A stretch of DNA of 64,000 nt from Megascapheus bottae (taxonomy: Eukaryota; Chordata; Mammalia; Rodentia; Geomyidae). The DNA is taken from NCBI GenBank assembly GCA_024803745.1, contig JANJXV010000039.1:9454001-9518000 (forward strand), in the 5' to 3' direction. A program made the position numbers and the translations under genes. The notes beneath the pieces were generated by a model that did no database searches, had not been told where the DNA came from, and saw nothing but the letters and a program-made list of their open reading frames with translations. Every line of letters starts with the position of its first letter. Within the stretch, counting starts at the first letter, position 1. Positions 11,279 to 22,600 of the stretch are shown piece by piece.

Positions 11279-11508
11279 CCTATTACTTTCAAAAGACAGG
11301 AGCACAATAAAATCAACATAAAGTCTTTGAACTTCAAGGATGTAAAAGAGATTTTTACATTCTTTAAGTTAAAAGATTATATATATTATATATGTTTTAT
11401 ATATACCAGATATATTTATTTAGGGAATCTCATACTTATGAACATTATAAGTAATCAGGAAATCAGAAGTGAAAACAAAGAAAAAGAAATGGACACAATT
11501 TACAAGTC

Positions 11509-11703
11509 TTAGCTGGACACACCAGTGGCTCATGACTGTAATCCTAATTACTCTGGAGGCTGAGATATAAGGATCCAGGTTCAAAGCCGGCCAAGGTAGG
11601 AAAGTCCATGACACTCTTATCTACAATTAATCACCAAAAAGCTGGAAGTAGAGCTGTGACTTAAATGGTAGAGTGCTAGCCTTAAGCTAAAAAATCTCAG
11701 GGA
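11509..11703 (+). mobile_element. Composite SINE, 3'-truncated
   Basis: Forward copy that stops within the right half, just after the A-box region, where the next SINE begins. Confidence 0.7.
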
Positions 11704-12182
11704 TACCAGGCACTGGTGGCTCACAGCTATCATCCTAATTACTCAGAAGGCTGAGATCTGAGGATAGCAGTTCAAAGTCAGCCAGGCAGGAAAAAAATCT
11801 GTGAAACTTTTATCTCCAATGACCCACCACCAGAAAGCCAGAAGTGGCGCTGTAGCTTAAAGTGATGGAATGCTTGGGGCTGGGAGTTTGGCCTAGTGGT
11901 AGAGTGCTTGCCTAGCATGCAGGAAGACCTAGGCTTGATTCCTCTCTACCACATACATAGAAAAAGCCAGAAGTGGTGCTGTGGCTCAAATGGTAGAGCA
12001 CTAGCCTTGAGAAAGCTCAAGGACAGTTCTCAGGCCCAGAGTTCAAGCCCCAGGACTGGCAAAAAAAAGAAAAAAAAAGGTGATAGAGTGCTAGCCTTGA
12101 ACATAAAAGCTGAAGGACAGGACAATGCCCAGGGCCCTGAGTTTAGGCCCCAAACAAGCACAAAAAGAAAAAAAAAAAGAAA
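11704..12182 (+). mobile_element. Composite SINE split by an ID-type SINE
   Basis: The outer copy lies at 11704-11874 and about 12079-12182. The break lies in the right half ('gtgatggaatgct' on the left, 'gtgatagagtgct' on the right), which reads as a diverged TSD. Confidence 0.7.
11875..12078 (+). mobile_element. ID-type dimeric SINE, nested
   Basis: Forward copy with intact ID left half, linker, right half and A-rich tail, inside the composite SINE. Confidence 0.85.
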
Positions 12183-12482
12183 ATATTGATAAAGTTCCCT
12201 GTTTGTATTCACTGCATTTGTGATTATTCTGCTCTTACGAAGGACAATTTGCTGTTCCTGTTAAATTTTAACCCCTTTACACTTTGACCCAACAATGCCA
12301 CATTAAGTGTTCAACCTACCACATCTGGACTGAACAATATTATACAGGGTTAGTGGGGGAGGGGGTTGGTTCTCTTTCTATGTTCTTGTTTAGTTTCATT
12401 TGTTTTTTGTAGCATTAGGCATCTAATTCAGCACCAGGTGAATGTTTCTACACTGAGCTCCAGCTTTCTGGTGAATACTTTA

Positions 12483-12484
<2 letters not shown>

Positions 12485-12519
<35 letters not shown>
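12485..12519. repeat. (AC)n microsatellite
   Basis: Isolated AC repeat, not adjoining a recognisable SINE body. Confidence 0.9.
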
Positions 12520-12520
<1 letters not shown>

Positions 12521-12617
12521 CAAACTATCTGTAATATATGGAAGCATTCAGTACACAGAGTGGAAAGAGTAAGTGGGAAAACACTATGTACAGCCTTTTA
12601 TTCCTTCATTTTTTTCA

Positions 12618-12846
12618 CCTGTATTGGGATTTTTTTTTTTTTTTTTGCCAGTCCCAGGCTTGAGCTCACGGCCTGAGCACTGTCCTTGGACTTTCTCAAG
12701 TCTAGAGCTCTACCACTTGAGCCTCAGCACCACTTTCAGCTTTTTTTCCATGCATGTGGTACCGAGGAATTGAACCCAGGTCTTCGTGCATGCTAGGCAA
12801 GCACTCTACCACTAGGCCAAACTCCCGGCCCCCTGTATTGGGATTT
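12618..12846 (-). mobile_element. ID-type dimeric SINE with perfect 15-bp TSD
   Basis: Reverse copy (body 12633-12831). 'cctgtattgggattt' is repeated exactly at 12618-12632 and 12832-12846. The insertion is at the tail end of the older composite SINE that follows. Confidence 0.92.
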
Positions 12847-13050
12847 GAATACACTCCTCCAACTTTCTTGCTCAGCTGGTGATCTACCACTTGAACCATG
12901 CCTCCAATCCAGCTTTCTGCTGGTTATTTTGAAGACAGAACTGTGAGGATTTTCCTGCATGGCTTCACTTTTAAACTCTGACCCTCCAGAGCTCCACCTC
13001 TCAAGGAGCTAGGATTACAAGCATGAGCCACCAGTGCCCTGCCTGGTCTT
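12847..13050 (-). mobile_element. Divergent reverse composite SINE
   Basis: Its right half resembles the variant at 5788-6014. The B1-like end ('gagctaggattacaagcatg') is clear. Confidence 0.6.
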
Positions 13051-13469
13051 TTTAAATTTATTTTGCCACAGTCAGTGACTTGGATTACATTCAATAGGTC
13101 TCCAGTTTCCATCTGGTTTCAGTTCCCTTCTGCCTGAAGAACTTCCTTTGGCATTTCTTATAATGCAGGTCTGCTACCGATAAATTTCTCAGCTTTTTTT
13201 TAAACCTAAAAATATTGTTCTTCCATATTTATTCTTAAAGTATATGTTCACTAGACATAGCAGTCTGAGTTACAAAGATTTAATTCCCTCCCCTGTGGTT
13301 ACTTTTATAGAAGTTATTCCTTGCTTTCTTTCCTCTTCCTTTATTTTCTTAAGTAGTTGTGAAAAGGGATTTAAATTCAATATATTAGGTTATGTGTATC
13401 TTGATCAACATCATCCCTTCCATCTTCCATCTTCCTTCCCAACTCCTAGTCCATTTTTTTTTAATTTTT
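13051..13469. other. Unique sequence, possibly an old LINE remnant
   Basis: The phrase around 13130-13260 resembles a degraded antisense L1 segment, but the match is weak. No gene seen. Confidence 0.35.
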
Positions 13470-13722
13470 TTATTTTTTGCTAGTCCTAGGGCTTGAGCTC
13501 AGGGCCTGAGCACTTTCCCTGAGCTTTTTTGCTCAAAGGCTGGTGCTCAACCAATTGAGTCACAGCTCCACTTGTGGCATTTTGGGGGGAGAAAGGCTGT
13601 TTATTGGAGATAAGAGTCTCATGGCTTTCCAGACCAGGCTGGTTTTAAATCTCGATCCTCAGATCTCAGCTTCCTGAGTAGCTAAGGATTCTAGGGTGAG
13701 CTGCCAACTTCTGGCACGATTT
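13470..13722 (-). mobile_element. Reverse composite SINE
   Basis: T-rich head, right half and B1-like half all present, with an insertion of G's near 13585. Confidence 0.8.
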
Positions 13723-13854
13723 TAGTTTTGATCTTATTTAATTAAAAAAAAATATGATGGTCTATATTCGTTTTTGTTTTCCCATCATTTTCCTTCCTTC
13801 CTTTTTCTTTGTTGCAGATAAAGCTAATTCTCAACATCTATCTAAGGGCTATGA

Positions 13855-14250
13855 GTCGTTAGGCACTGTGGCTCATTCCTGTCACTTTAGCTCTTCAGGA
13901 GGCTGAGATCTGAGGATCATGGTTCCAAGCCAGTCTGGGCAAGAAAGTCCCTGAGACTCTTATTTCTAATGAACCAGTATAAAAGCTGGAAGCAGAAGTG
14001 TGGCTCAAGTGGTAGAGCATCAAGCATGAGCAAAAAAAAAAAAAAAAAATGGGGCCGTGAGTTTGGCCTAGTGGTAGAGTGCTTGCCTAGCATGCACGAA
14101 GACCCGGGTTCAATTCCTTGGTACCACATACATAGAAAAAAGCCAGAAGTGGTGCTGAGGCTCAAGTGGTAGAGCTCTAACCTTGAGAAAGTCCAAGGAC
14201 AGTGCTCAGGCCCTGAGTTCAAGCCCAGGACTGGCAAAAAAAAAAAAAAA
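13855..14250 (+). mobile_element. Composite SINE followed by ID-type SINE
   Basis: The forward composite copy (13855-14033) ends at its A-rich linker. A forward ID-type SINE (about 14050-14250) was inserted there, and 'gagcaa' recurs after its own A tail. Confidence 0.8.
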
Positions 14251-14318
14251 TGGTGAGCAAGAATGGGAGGCCCTCAGTACAGCACCATAAAATACATGTG
14301 TATAAATAAAAAAGAAAA

Positions 14319-14458
14319 GATATTCAAGGCTAGCACTCTATCACTTGAGTGTCTTCTTTACTTCCAGCTTTTGCTGTGTATGTGGTATCAAGGAATCAAA
14401 CCCAAAGCTTTGTGCATGCTAGGCAAGCATTTTACCACTAGGCCACACTCACAAACCC
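14319..14458 (-). mobile_element. ID-type dimeric SINE, partial
   Basis: Reverse copy lacking the outer part of the right half. The ID half is present but diverged. Confidence 0.7.
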
Positions 14459-14783
14459 TTGGCTAGGTTATTTTATTTTACCTTCATAATAACCCATGGG
14501 GAAAGATGACTGAATCACCCTCATTTGGAATGAGGAGGGGAATGGCTAAACCTCATCCCAAGGACACCATGAATGGAAGATTTCACTACTCTTGCCTGTC
14601 TTGACTTGGTTAGGCTGGTAAAGACCAAAAGGTGTCAGGCCAAGGTCGTAGCTGCGGGGGAGGGGGTGGCAGAGTCATCTGTGACTTTGAACTTGGTCAG
14701 ATCCTACTTAGTCATCGAACTTTATCAACCCCAGCTGCCCATAAACATTAGAATCCATTTTTTTTAATCCACTGAAAACAAAT
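14459..14783. other. Unique intergenic sequence
   Basis: About 320 bp of non-repeat sequence. No supported gene or motif cluster. Confidence 0.4.
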
Positions 14784-15310
14784 AATCAGGCATCTGTGGG
14801 TCAGGCCTATAAATCATAGCTACTTAGGAGACTGAGATCTGAGGCTCGTGATTCAAAACCAGTGCTGGCAGGAAATTCTCTTATTTCCAATTAACCACAC
14901 AAAAGCCAGAAGTGGAGCTGTGGCTCAAGTAGTAGTGTGCTAGCATTGAGGGGGAAAAAAAATAAGCACAGGAACAGTGCCTTGAGTTCAAGCTCTAGGA
15001 CTGACTAAAACACAAAAACAAACAAAAAGAAAAAAAAAAGGAAAAGAAAAGACAGGCATTGGTGGATCACACCTGTAATCCTAGCTACTCAAGAGGCTGA
15101 GATCTGAGGATTGCAGTGCAAAGCCAGCCCAGGAAGGAAAGCTCATGAGACCCATCTCCAATGAACCATCAACAAGCAGGAAATGGCTGTGTGGCTCAAA
15201 AGGGTAGACTGCTAGTCTTGAGTGAAAGAGCTCAGAGATAGCCCTGAGTTCAAGCCCCACAATGGACCAAAAATAAAATAATAATAATAAAAAAATAAAT
15301 AAATAAAAGA
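14784..15310 (+). mobile_element. Two forward composite SINEs in tandem
   Basis: The copies span about 14784-15045 and 15049-15310, each with B1-like half, right half and A-rich tail. The second tail is an (AAT)n run. Confidence 0.8.
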
Positions 15311-15482
15311 AGAGCGAAATAAAGATATTACTCCCAGGAAAGTCAAAGGCCTAGACTAACTTGTTTCCAATGACAAGCTGCCGGTTTTTGCTCTTAGAGA
15401 AAGGCTGAACTCTAGAATCAGTTTTGTGGAAGTGTGACTCACTGGTTTTCATTTAACTGTTATTGTACCTTAAAGAAGATAA

Positions 15483-15537
<55 letters not shown>

Positions 15538-15896
15538 TGCATTTAATGTGTAGAGTAGCTTTTCTAATCATTCCTAAAAGTAGGATGTAATGATAGACTT
15601 GTTGACAGTCCATTTTGTGTCAATCGCCTCTTCCTGGCCAAAGAGACAGAATGCAGGTGGCTAGGCTTCCCAGACTTCCAGAACTTTCCGTGGAGATCTG
15701 GGCTATGGTGAATGGGGGTAATCAGGTCAGAAGGGAGTGTCTGGACAGCTCAGTGGCTTGTGTGCTTTGTAACTGACCTTTGGAATCCTGTCTTGAAGTG
15801 GTAAAAAAAGAAAAAAAGGGAACCAATTGGAGCAGTAGGCCATCCTGCCCCACCCACAAGCCCCAATGGACTCCATACCAGCAGAGAGTCTGCTCT
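15311..15896. other. Unique sequence with (AC)n at 15484-15533
   Basis: Apart from the AC microsatellite this stretch has no recognised repeat. No exon supported. Confidence 0.45.
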
Positions 15897-16400
15897 GCCA
15901 GGGGCAGGTGTCTCCTGCCTGTAATCCCAGCTACTTCAGGAGGCTGAGATCTGAGGACTGAAAGTTAAGACCAGCCTTGGCCAGGAAAGTTGATGAGACT
16001 CATAGGTCCAATTAAGTTCAATTCCAAAAAAAGAAGTAGAACTGTAGCTCAGAGGGTGATGGTCTTGAGCTCAGAGACACCATCCAGGTCCTGAGTTCTA
16101 GTCCCAGGACTGGCACAAAATAAAATAAATAAATAAAAAGGAAAAGGAGCCGGGCACAGTGGCTCACACCTGTAATCCTATCTACCCAAGAGGCTGAGAT
16201 CTGAGGATCAAGGTTCAAAGCCAGCTCAGGCAATACAAATCAGAGAGACTCTTATCTCCAATTAATCACTAGAAAACGGAAAGTGGGGCTCTGCCTCAAG
16301 GGTAGGGCAGTAGCCTTGAGCTGAAGAGGGACAGCACCCAGACCAGAGTTCAAGCCTCATGACCGGTCCCCACCCCCACCCCCCCAAAAAAAAGAAGAAA
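15897..16400 (+). mobile_element. Two forward composite SINEs
   Basis: The copies span about 15897-16140, with an (AAAT)n tail, and 16147-16400, with a C-rich then A-rich end. Confidence 0.8.
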
Positions 16401-16475
16401 AGGAAAGAAAGTCAATTCTGTATTGGAAAAATGGGAGTCATTCTCTGAAAGAGCTTTACTGTCATTGATAGGGTG

Positions 16476-16767
16476 TTTGCTTGTGTTGGTACTGGGGCTT
16501 AGACACAGAGCCTGGGCACTGTCCCTTAGCTCCTCCAGCTTTTTGCTGGTTCATTGGCAATAAGTCTCATCTCACAGACTTCCCTGCCCAACCTGGCTTT
16601 GAACCAAGATGTTCCAGACTTGAGCCCCCTGAGTAGTTTGGAATATAGTGTATCAGCACTTAGCCAGGACGTACAATTGCCTTCTCTCTTATTTTGCTTG
16701 GTCACGGGCTTGAACTCAGGTCCTGGGCATTGTCTCTGAGCTCTTTTACTTAAGGCTAGCATTCTAC
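16476..16767 (-). mobile_element. Reverse composite SINE plus a partial right half
   Basis: The first piece ends near 16660. A second right-half complement starts near 16693 and is cut by the ID-type SINE at 16768. Confidence 0.65.
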
Positions 16768-16962
16768 ATTTTTTTTTTGCCAGTCCTGGGCTTGAGCTCA
16801 GGGCCTGAGCACTGTCCTTGGACTTTCTCAAGGCTAGATCTCTACCACCTGAGCTTCAGCACCACTTCCAGCTTTTTTCTATGTATGTGGTACCGACGAA
16901 TCGAACCTGGGTCTTCGTGCATGCTAGGCAAGCACTCAACCACTAGGCCAAACTCCTGGCCC
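16768..16962 (-). mobile_element. ID-type dimeric SINE
   Basis: Reverse, little-diverged copy. 'ctacattt' before it and 'ctacaattt' after it suggest a short diverged TSD. Confidence 0.85.
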
Positions 16963-17077
16963 TACAATTTCTTTATGGAATAAAGTTCTTCCTTTGTCAG
17001 ACAGTTTGTTAAATGCATAATTAAATGTGATTTAATATCTGTGTGCTACTTCCTATATGAATAAGGTCAGAAGAGTG

Positions 17078-17145
17078 CTAGCATTGAGTGAAAAAGCTCA
17101 GGGACAATGCCCAGGTCCTGACTTCAAGCCTTACCACTGGGGGTG
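17078..17145 (+). mobile_element. Free-standing right module of a dimeric SINE
   Basis: Only the right tRNA-like half is present ('agtgctagcattgag' through 'cttcaagcc'), with no left half upstream. Confidence 0.6.
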
Positions 17146-17204
17146 GGATATATATGAATTCCATATTCATATATGGAATTCATATATGGAATTCTTTCTC
17201 ATGT

Positions 17205-17432
17205 GTTTGGTCAGTATTGTACTGGGGTTTTAACTCAGGGCCTCTCAGGATTGGCATGCTTGTTCATCCGGCCTTCTAGTACTCAAGGCGTGGCTCCAGC
17301 CCAGCTTTTGTTGCTGGTTATTTCAGAGAGAGAGAGTTCCAAGAATTTTTCAGCCCTAGCTGGCCTTAAATCAAGATCCTCCAGATGTCTGCCTCCTGAG
17401 TAGTTTAGAATTACAGGTGTAAGCACCTGGCT
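17205..17432 (-). mobile_element. Divergent reverse composite SINE
   Basis: Same divergent subfamily as 5788-6014, judged by the middle section and the weak B1-like end. Confidence 0.55.
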
Positions 17433-17469
17433 TTTCCTTCCACTCCTAATAGTAACTGACTAGCTGCGA

Positions 17470-17690
17470 TTATTCAACCACGCATCTATTAATAGACAGA
17501 CACCCAGTTGTTTCTAGTCTTTTACAGTTAGGAACAATGTTGTGGTTAACGTGCTTGTGTGTGTTTCTCTGTGTACACAGAGGATTTATGGGATTGAATT
17601 ACGACAAGTAGAATTCTAAATCAATGGAAAGCGACACCTGAGAATTGCCTAGGTATTGCCCAATGGTCCGGCAAAAAGGTTGTCACTTTA
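17470..17690 (-). mobile_element. Ancient LINE-1 fragment
   Basis: The + strand reads as the complement of a well-known old mammalian L1 3'-region segment ('gttgtttctag', 'acaatgttgtggttaacgtg', 'tttctctgtgtac'). It is heavily diverged and predates the SINEs. Confidence 0.55.
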
Positions 17691-17802
17691 TATTAAGTCA
17701 TCTACCTGCTGGCCACGCCCACTGCTTAGCACCCTACATTATCAGCTGCTTTTCTCTCCATTTGCCCAATTAGTGTCATTTTTGGAGGGTCTGAGAGTTT
17801 AC

Positions 17803-18135
17803 CTCCTCCTCCTCCTCCTCCTCCTCCTCCTCCTCCTCCTCCTCCTCCTCCTCCTCTTCTTTCTCCCCTTTCTTCTCCTTCTTCTTTGTGCTGACCCTGA
17901 AAGTTGAACTCAGGGCCTAAGCACTGTCCCTGAGCTCTTGTGCTCAAGGCTAGCGCTTAGCACATGCAACATACCTCCATTTCTGACTTTTTGGGTAGTT
18001 CATTAGAGATTAAAAAAAAAACCAAACCCAAAACTTACAGACTTTTCCACCTAGACTGGCTTGGAATTGCAATCCTCAAATCTCAGCCTCCTGAGTAGCT
18101 AAGATTGCATGTATAAGCCAAAAGCACCTGGCCAT
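17803..18135 (-). mobile_element. Reverse composite SINE with (TCC)n tail
   Basis: (TCC)n at 17803-17855 plus CT-rich sequence stands in the tail position. The SINE body runs to about 18135. The poly-Leu and poly-Gly ORFs here are repeat artefacts. Confidence 0.8.
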
Positions 18136-18159
18136 TTTGGTTTTGGGGGGAGATTTTAA

Positions 18160-18398
18160 TTTTGTGCCAGTCTTGGGGCTTGAACTCAGGGCCTGGGAGC
18201 TATTCCTGAGCTTTTTTTTTTTTTTCCCCAAGTCAAGGCTAGTGCTAGAGTCATAGCTCTACTTTCAGCTTTTTGTTGTTCAATGAGAGTTAAGAGTCTT
18301 ACTGGATTTTCCTTCCCCAGGCTGGCTTTGAACTGTGATCCTCAGATCTCAGCCTCCTGAGCAGCTAGGATTATAGGCATGAGCCACTAGTGCCCAGC
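18160..18398 (-). mobile_element. Reverse composite SINE
   Basis: Well preserved copy with the full B1-like end 'gcctcctgagcagctagg'. Confidence 0.85.
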
Positions 18399-19008
18399 GC
18401 AAAGGCACTTTCGATCCATCAAACTGCCGTGGACATCAGCTGCTTCGTGGGGATGATTGTAAATCAGTCAAAGGCCTTCACTGCTTTTCTAAGCCCTGGC
18501 CTTCTTGTCTGGATTGGCCTCTGGAGACATCACAGTGGGTGTGCCCTAGGTCCCCTCCCCACTTCGAGTCCGGGGGGGAGGGGTTGAGTCTTCTCCAGCA
18601 CCTGTCAGGACCCCCCCTGGAAGAGCCCTCCTAAGGCCTGAGAACAAGGTAAAATTGCAGTGAATAACTGGGTAGCAACTCTCTCCAATAGAATTCCTTC
18701 TGTAGTCATTCAACAAATATTTAAGGCTTTACCTTAGCCAAGGCCTGCTGTAGTTCTAGAAATATGCAGAACAGGACCAACCAGGTCCCTGCCTTTGTGG
18801 AATTGGCATTGGAGTGGGGAAAGCCAGATAAGGAAAGAGTCAAATGCTCAAATGCGTAAACAAGATTGTGCTTCTGAACCCTAGCCTGGAGTGGGGGGAG
18901 GGGGAGGAGACCCTCCTCCTTCCATGGGGCACCTTTCTGAGAAGGTGGCATTGGAGTGACAGAAAGGAAGGAGGCCAAGGAAAAGCAGAGTCCAGGGACC
19001 AGAGACCT
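18399..19008. other. Unique block, includes an ancient-repeat-like segment
   Basis: 18399-18690 is non-repeat sequence about 7.5 kb upstream of the promoter. Around 18705-18850 the phrase 'attcaacaaatatttaa' and what follows resemble a common ancient mammalian interspersed repeat, whose family I cannot name with confidence. Confidence 0.4.
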
Positions 19009-19254
19009 GGGAGGCGAAGATGACACACGCCTGTCTTCCTAACTATTCAGGAAGCTGAGAGCCCAAAGGAGAAAGCCCTTGAGCCTCCTCCCGCCAGCCA
19101 ACTAACAGCAGCCCAGAAGTAGAGGTGTGGCTCAAGTGGTAAGAGTGCCAACCTTGAGTGAATAAGGTAAATAAGAGCACCTGGGCCCTGAGTTCAAGTT
19201 CCAGGACTGGTGTGTGCATGCATACCACACACACACACACACACACACACACAA
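19009..19254 (+). mobile_element. Composite SINE with (CA)n tail
   Basis: Forward copy, diverged in its B1-like half. The tail is 'gtgtgtgcatgcatac' then (CA)n at 19227-19252. Confidence 0.75.
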
Positions 19255-20264
19255 ATCTATCCTACCTTCTGTCCCCATCCTGGGCTACTTCTGATACCTA
19301 CCTTTGTTTCTTATTTGGCCAAAAGCCCCTTCTCTCCTATAGCCCAAGTGGCCTCTTCTGAAGCCAAATGGAGCCACCACCCCCCTCCCCCTCCCTCTCC
19401 CCCACCCACAGGCTCACAAGGTGGAGATTTGTCTCTCTTTCACCTGGAATGGCCTTGGCCATCAACCCCAGCCTCATCTGTGCATTCACAGTCTTATCTC
19501 CGTCCCTCCCCAGTTTGCCCCACACACTCTAGCCAGCCAAACACCTCATCCTTTGTTGCCAGAACATTCCATGCACTCAGTCTGGCCACCTTTGTACCTA
19601 CTGCCTGTTCCCTCCTCCAAGAAAAGCTTTCCTTTTCCTTGTCCTCCCAGCAAATTCCCCCCTGGCAAGGCACAGCTCAAAGGTCCTCCCTGCAGGAAGA
19701 ATTTCTCTTCCTCTCCCCGTCCTCCCCCTTCTCTCTCTCCCTGTCTCCATCTGTCTGTCTGTCCATGTGTCTATCTGCCTGTTTCTGTCTCTCAGTCTTC
19801 TCTGTTTCTCTCTGTGTGTCCATCTATCTGTCTCTGTCTCTATCTCTGCGTCTGTCTCTCTCTGGCTCTGTTTTTCTGTCTCTCTGGCTTTCTCTGGCTC
19901 TCTCACTACCCCACCACCCCCCTACTCAGGCTGTCCCCAACAGGATACCCTTGACTGAGTGGATGTTAAACTTGATCAACATACATTTATTTTTCTTGGC
20001 TCTGAAGGCTAGAGATCTGAGACCCAGCCTGCCCGCTTTGGGCAGGGTGGAGGGCAGGGGGAGAGGTCAGTACCGTACCAGACAGCTCTTTTTCCAGTTT
20101 GTAGGGGTCCTCCTTTCTGTTACTTGGTGTCCTTTTTCACAAAGTCGTGATCCTATGCATTTAGACACCTACCTTTATATGCACGCTTAACTAAACTCTC
20201 TCCACTGAGTGCTTCAACTTATAAACTAGGGATTGATCATTGTCGTGCTGTAACACTTCCAGCA
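19255..20264. other. Unique intergenic block with CT/TCTG-rich tract
   Basis: About 1 kb without SINEs. 19725-19905 is a CT/TCTG-rich low-complexity tract. The 326-residue ORF spanning it starts in a CA repeat and is dominated by low-complexity Ser/Leu, so I do not call a gene. Confidence 0.5.
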
Positions 20265-20445
20265 GAAGCCAGGCTCTGGTAGCCCACGCCTGTAATCCCA
20301 ACCACTCAGGAGGCTGAGATTTGAAGATCACAGTTCAAAGCCAGCCCAAGGAAGGGAAGGCAAGTCCCAGGAAACTCTGATCTCCATTTAACCAGCAAAA
20401 AGCTGGCTCAAAAGTGTGGCTCACGTGGTAGAACGCCAGCCTGGG
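20265..20445 (+). mobile_element. Composite SINE, 3'-truncated
   Basis: Forward copy with intact B1-like half, losing the B-box end of the right half. Confidence 0.7.
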
Positions 20446-20679
20446 ACTGTGCAGCAGCTTAACACTCAGCATGGGGCAAGAAAATTCAGCTGTAGCAGGC
20501 TTTGCAGGCCTGTTTGGGGTGGGGGAGGGAGGCAGCTTTGCTCCCAGGCTAAAATAATCGCTTCTTTTTTTCCTATACAGGCAAGGGCAATCGAATGATG
20601 AGCCAGGTGTCATCTCCCTGAACCTATCTTTCAGCCCTGTTTTCCTTCTACAGTAGAGAGTGTGGTAGTTGTTGCTGCT

Positions 20680-20785
20680 GTTTTTATTGTTATATTACAT
20701 AGTTGTACAATGGGGTTATAATTCCTCGTGGCCAATATCACCTTTTCTTTCATTCTCCCCCTCCCACCCCTCCCCTCAAGCTATT
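20680..20785 (-). mobile_element. Short L1 3' tail, 5'-truncated
   Basis: The minus strand runs from a G-rich tract to 'ataaccccattgtaca', then 'atgtaatataac', and an A/T-rich end. It is the same kind of short tail as at 11158 but a different L1 subfamily. Confidence 0.6.
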
Positions 20786-20805
20786 ATTTTTGTTGTTGTT
20801 GTTTT

Positions 20806-21292
20806 ATTTTTGTGCCAGTACTGTGGGACTTGTACTCAAAGCCTGGGTGCTGTCTCTGAGGTTTTTGTTCAAGGCTGGCGCCTTCCAATTAAGCCACAGC
20901 TCTACTTCCAGCTTTTTGGTGGTTCATTGGAGATAAGTGCCTCATGGGCTTTCCTGCTTGGACTGACTTCAAAGCATGATCTTCAGATCTCAATCTCCGT
21001 GGCTAAGATGGCTAGTGTAGGCCACCCGCTTATTTACTTTGTTTTTTACCCCACCCCCACCCTGATCCTGGGGCTTGAACTCAGGGCCTCAGCGCTGTCC
21101 TTGAGACCTTTTGTGCCCAAGATTAGCAGTCTACCACTTGAGCTACAGCACCACTTCCAGCTTTTTCTGAGTAGTTTATTGGAAATAAGAGTCTCATGGA
21201 CTTTCCTGCCTGGACTGGCTTTGAACCATGATCCTCAGAGCTCAGCCTCTTGAATAGCTAGGATTACAGACATGAGCCACCAGCACCCAGCT
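20806..21292 (-). mobile_element. Two reverse composite SINEs in tandem
   Basis: The copies span about 20806-21030 and 21050-21292. The second is better preserved. The 194-residue ORF across both is not a gene. Confidence 0.8.
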
Positions 21293-21800
21293 ACTTACAT
21301 TTTATTTAATATGACAGGAAAACTGAAAGTCTCTCTGGGCTTTTTTGTTTTTCCTGTTTCCCTTTCTTTTAGATTTCCCTCCAGGTCTCCATTTAGAAGC
21401 ACATAGTGTTTTAATGCTTCCTTCTGCACTCTGAGACACTCACATCAGGTTATTTATTTAATCTATCTGCTTTTTACTCCCTCAGTTCCCAAAACACCAA
21501 GCTAAAAATATCTTGTTTGTGAGCTCTGGACAGAGAATGAAGCAGTTGGGCCATGAATCATTGGGAATGTCGAGTAGGGACTTGATTAAAGCATGGGACA
21601 TGATCCCCCGGACCCCCCAAATCGGTTCTGTGTTCACAGGGTCTCTTTGAGGGCTCCTGGATGGATCGCAGCATGTTATCAGATTGGAGAAAGTCTCGAA
21701 GATGGGGAGAGGGGAGGGTCTTGATTCTCAAATTCTCACACTCTTAGGCAAGGGTATTTCCAGCCAGGGAGCAGGGCAAGAGGAACTGCAAAGGGCCAGG
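21293..21800. other. Unique intergenic block upstream of CEBPA
   Basis: About 500 bp of non-repeat sequence, 4-4.5 kb upstream of the promoter. AT-rich around 21450-21520. No motif cluster strong enough to call. Confidence 0.4.
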
Positions 21801-22046
21801 ACTCCCGTGGTACACATCTGTCATCCTAGCTACTCAGGAGGCTGAGCTGTGAGGATCGGGTTCAAAGCCAGTCCAGGTAGGAAAGTGTAGTGAGACTTAT
21901 CGCCAATGAACCACCAAAGAGCTGGAAGTGGAGGTATAGCAAAATGCTAGAACACCAGCCTTGAGTTAAAAAAAGAAAAAAAAAAAAAAGACCTAAGGGA
22001 CAGAGCCCAGGCCTTGAGTTCAAGTCCCACTACAGACACAAAGCAG
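21801..22046 (+). mobile_element. Composite SINE
   Basis: Forward copy. An internal A-rich run sits between the two halves of the right module, and the tail runs directly into L1 sequence. Confidence 0.75.
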
Positions 22047-22600
22047 AAAATGGATGGACCTTGAACAAAACATGTGAAGTGAGGTAAGCCAAGCTCAGAG
22101 AAACAAATGGCACATGGTTTCCTGCATACGTGGAATCTGAAATATCTCAAGACATAGCACATTTACACAAGACTCGAGGCATTCACACAGAGTGAGACCA
22201 AAGGAGGAGTCTCATCCGGGAGGAGCACAAGATCATAGAGAATAATATTTACTGAAATGAACTCCAAGAAATGGTAATAACAAGAGGTATCTTTCCCCCT
22301 TTGTTGTTGGTTTTCTTTCCTTTTTTGGGGGGTCTTATTTGTTTATTTATCTGTCTTTGGGAGGGTAAGAAAGGCACAGAAATGGAGGACAAAGGCCAAA
22401 CAAATACAGCAGTGGTATTCACTAGACACTGGAAAAAGAACGCTGCAACCTGTGGGGAAGGACAGGAGGGGAAACCCTGGAAGACAGCTAGCGAAGCGAT
22501 GACACTGTGCAAAAATAAATGTACTCTTTACCTGATTGATGTAACCCCTCTGTACATCACCTTTATAATAGAAGCAACAAAAAAAATTAAAGGGAAAAGG
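22047..22600 (+). mobile_element. LINE-1 3' UTR fragment
   Basis: Begins with an L1 3'-region phrase ('aaaatggatggaccttgaac'), includes 'gtggaatctgaaatatctc', and ends 'gtacatcacctttataa' plus an A-rich tail. The 169-residue ORF in it is part of the repeat. Confidence 0.75.

Noticed and set aside
14050..14110. Possible tRNA gene from A-box and B-box sequence
   Set aside because: The tRNA-like box pairs in this window belong to dimeric SINEs with A tails. No cloverleaf with a proper acceptor stem was seen.
19210..20190. 326-residue ORF on the + strand
   Set aside because: It starts inside a (CA)n repeat and runs through CT/TCTG low complexity. No domain, promoter or splice context.
20669..21253. 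194-residue ORF on the + strand
   Set aside because: Reads through an L1 tail and two reverse SINEs.
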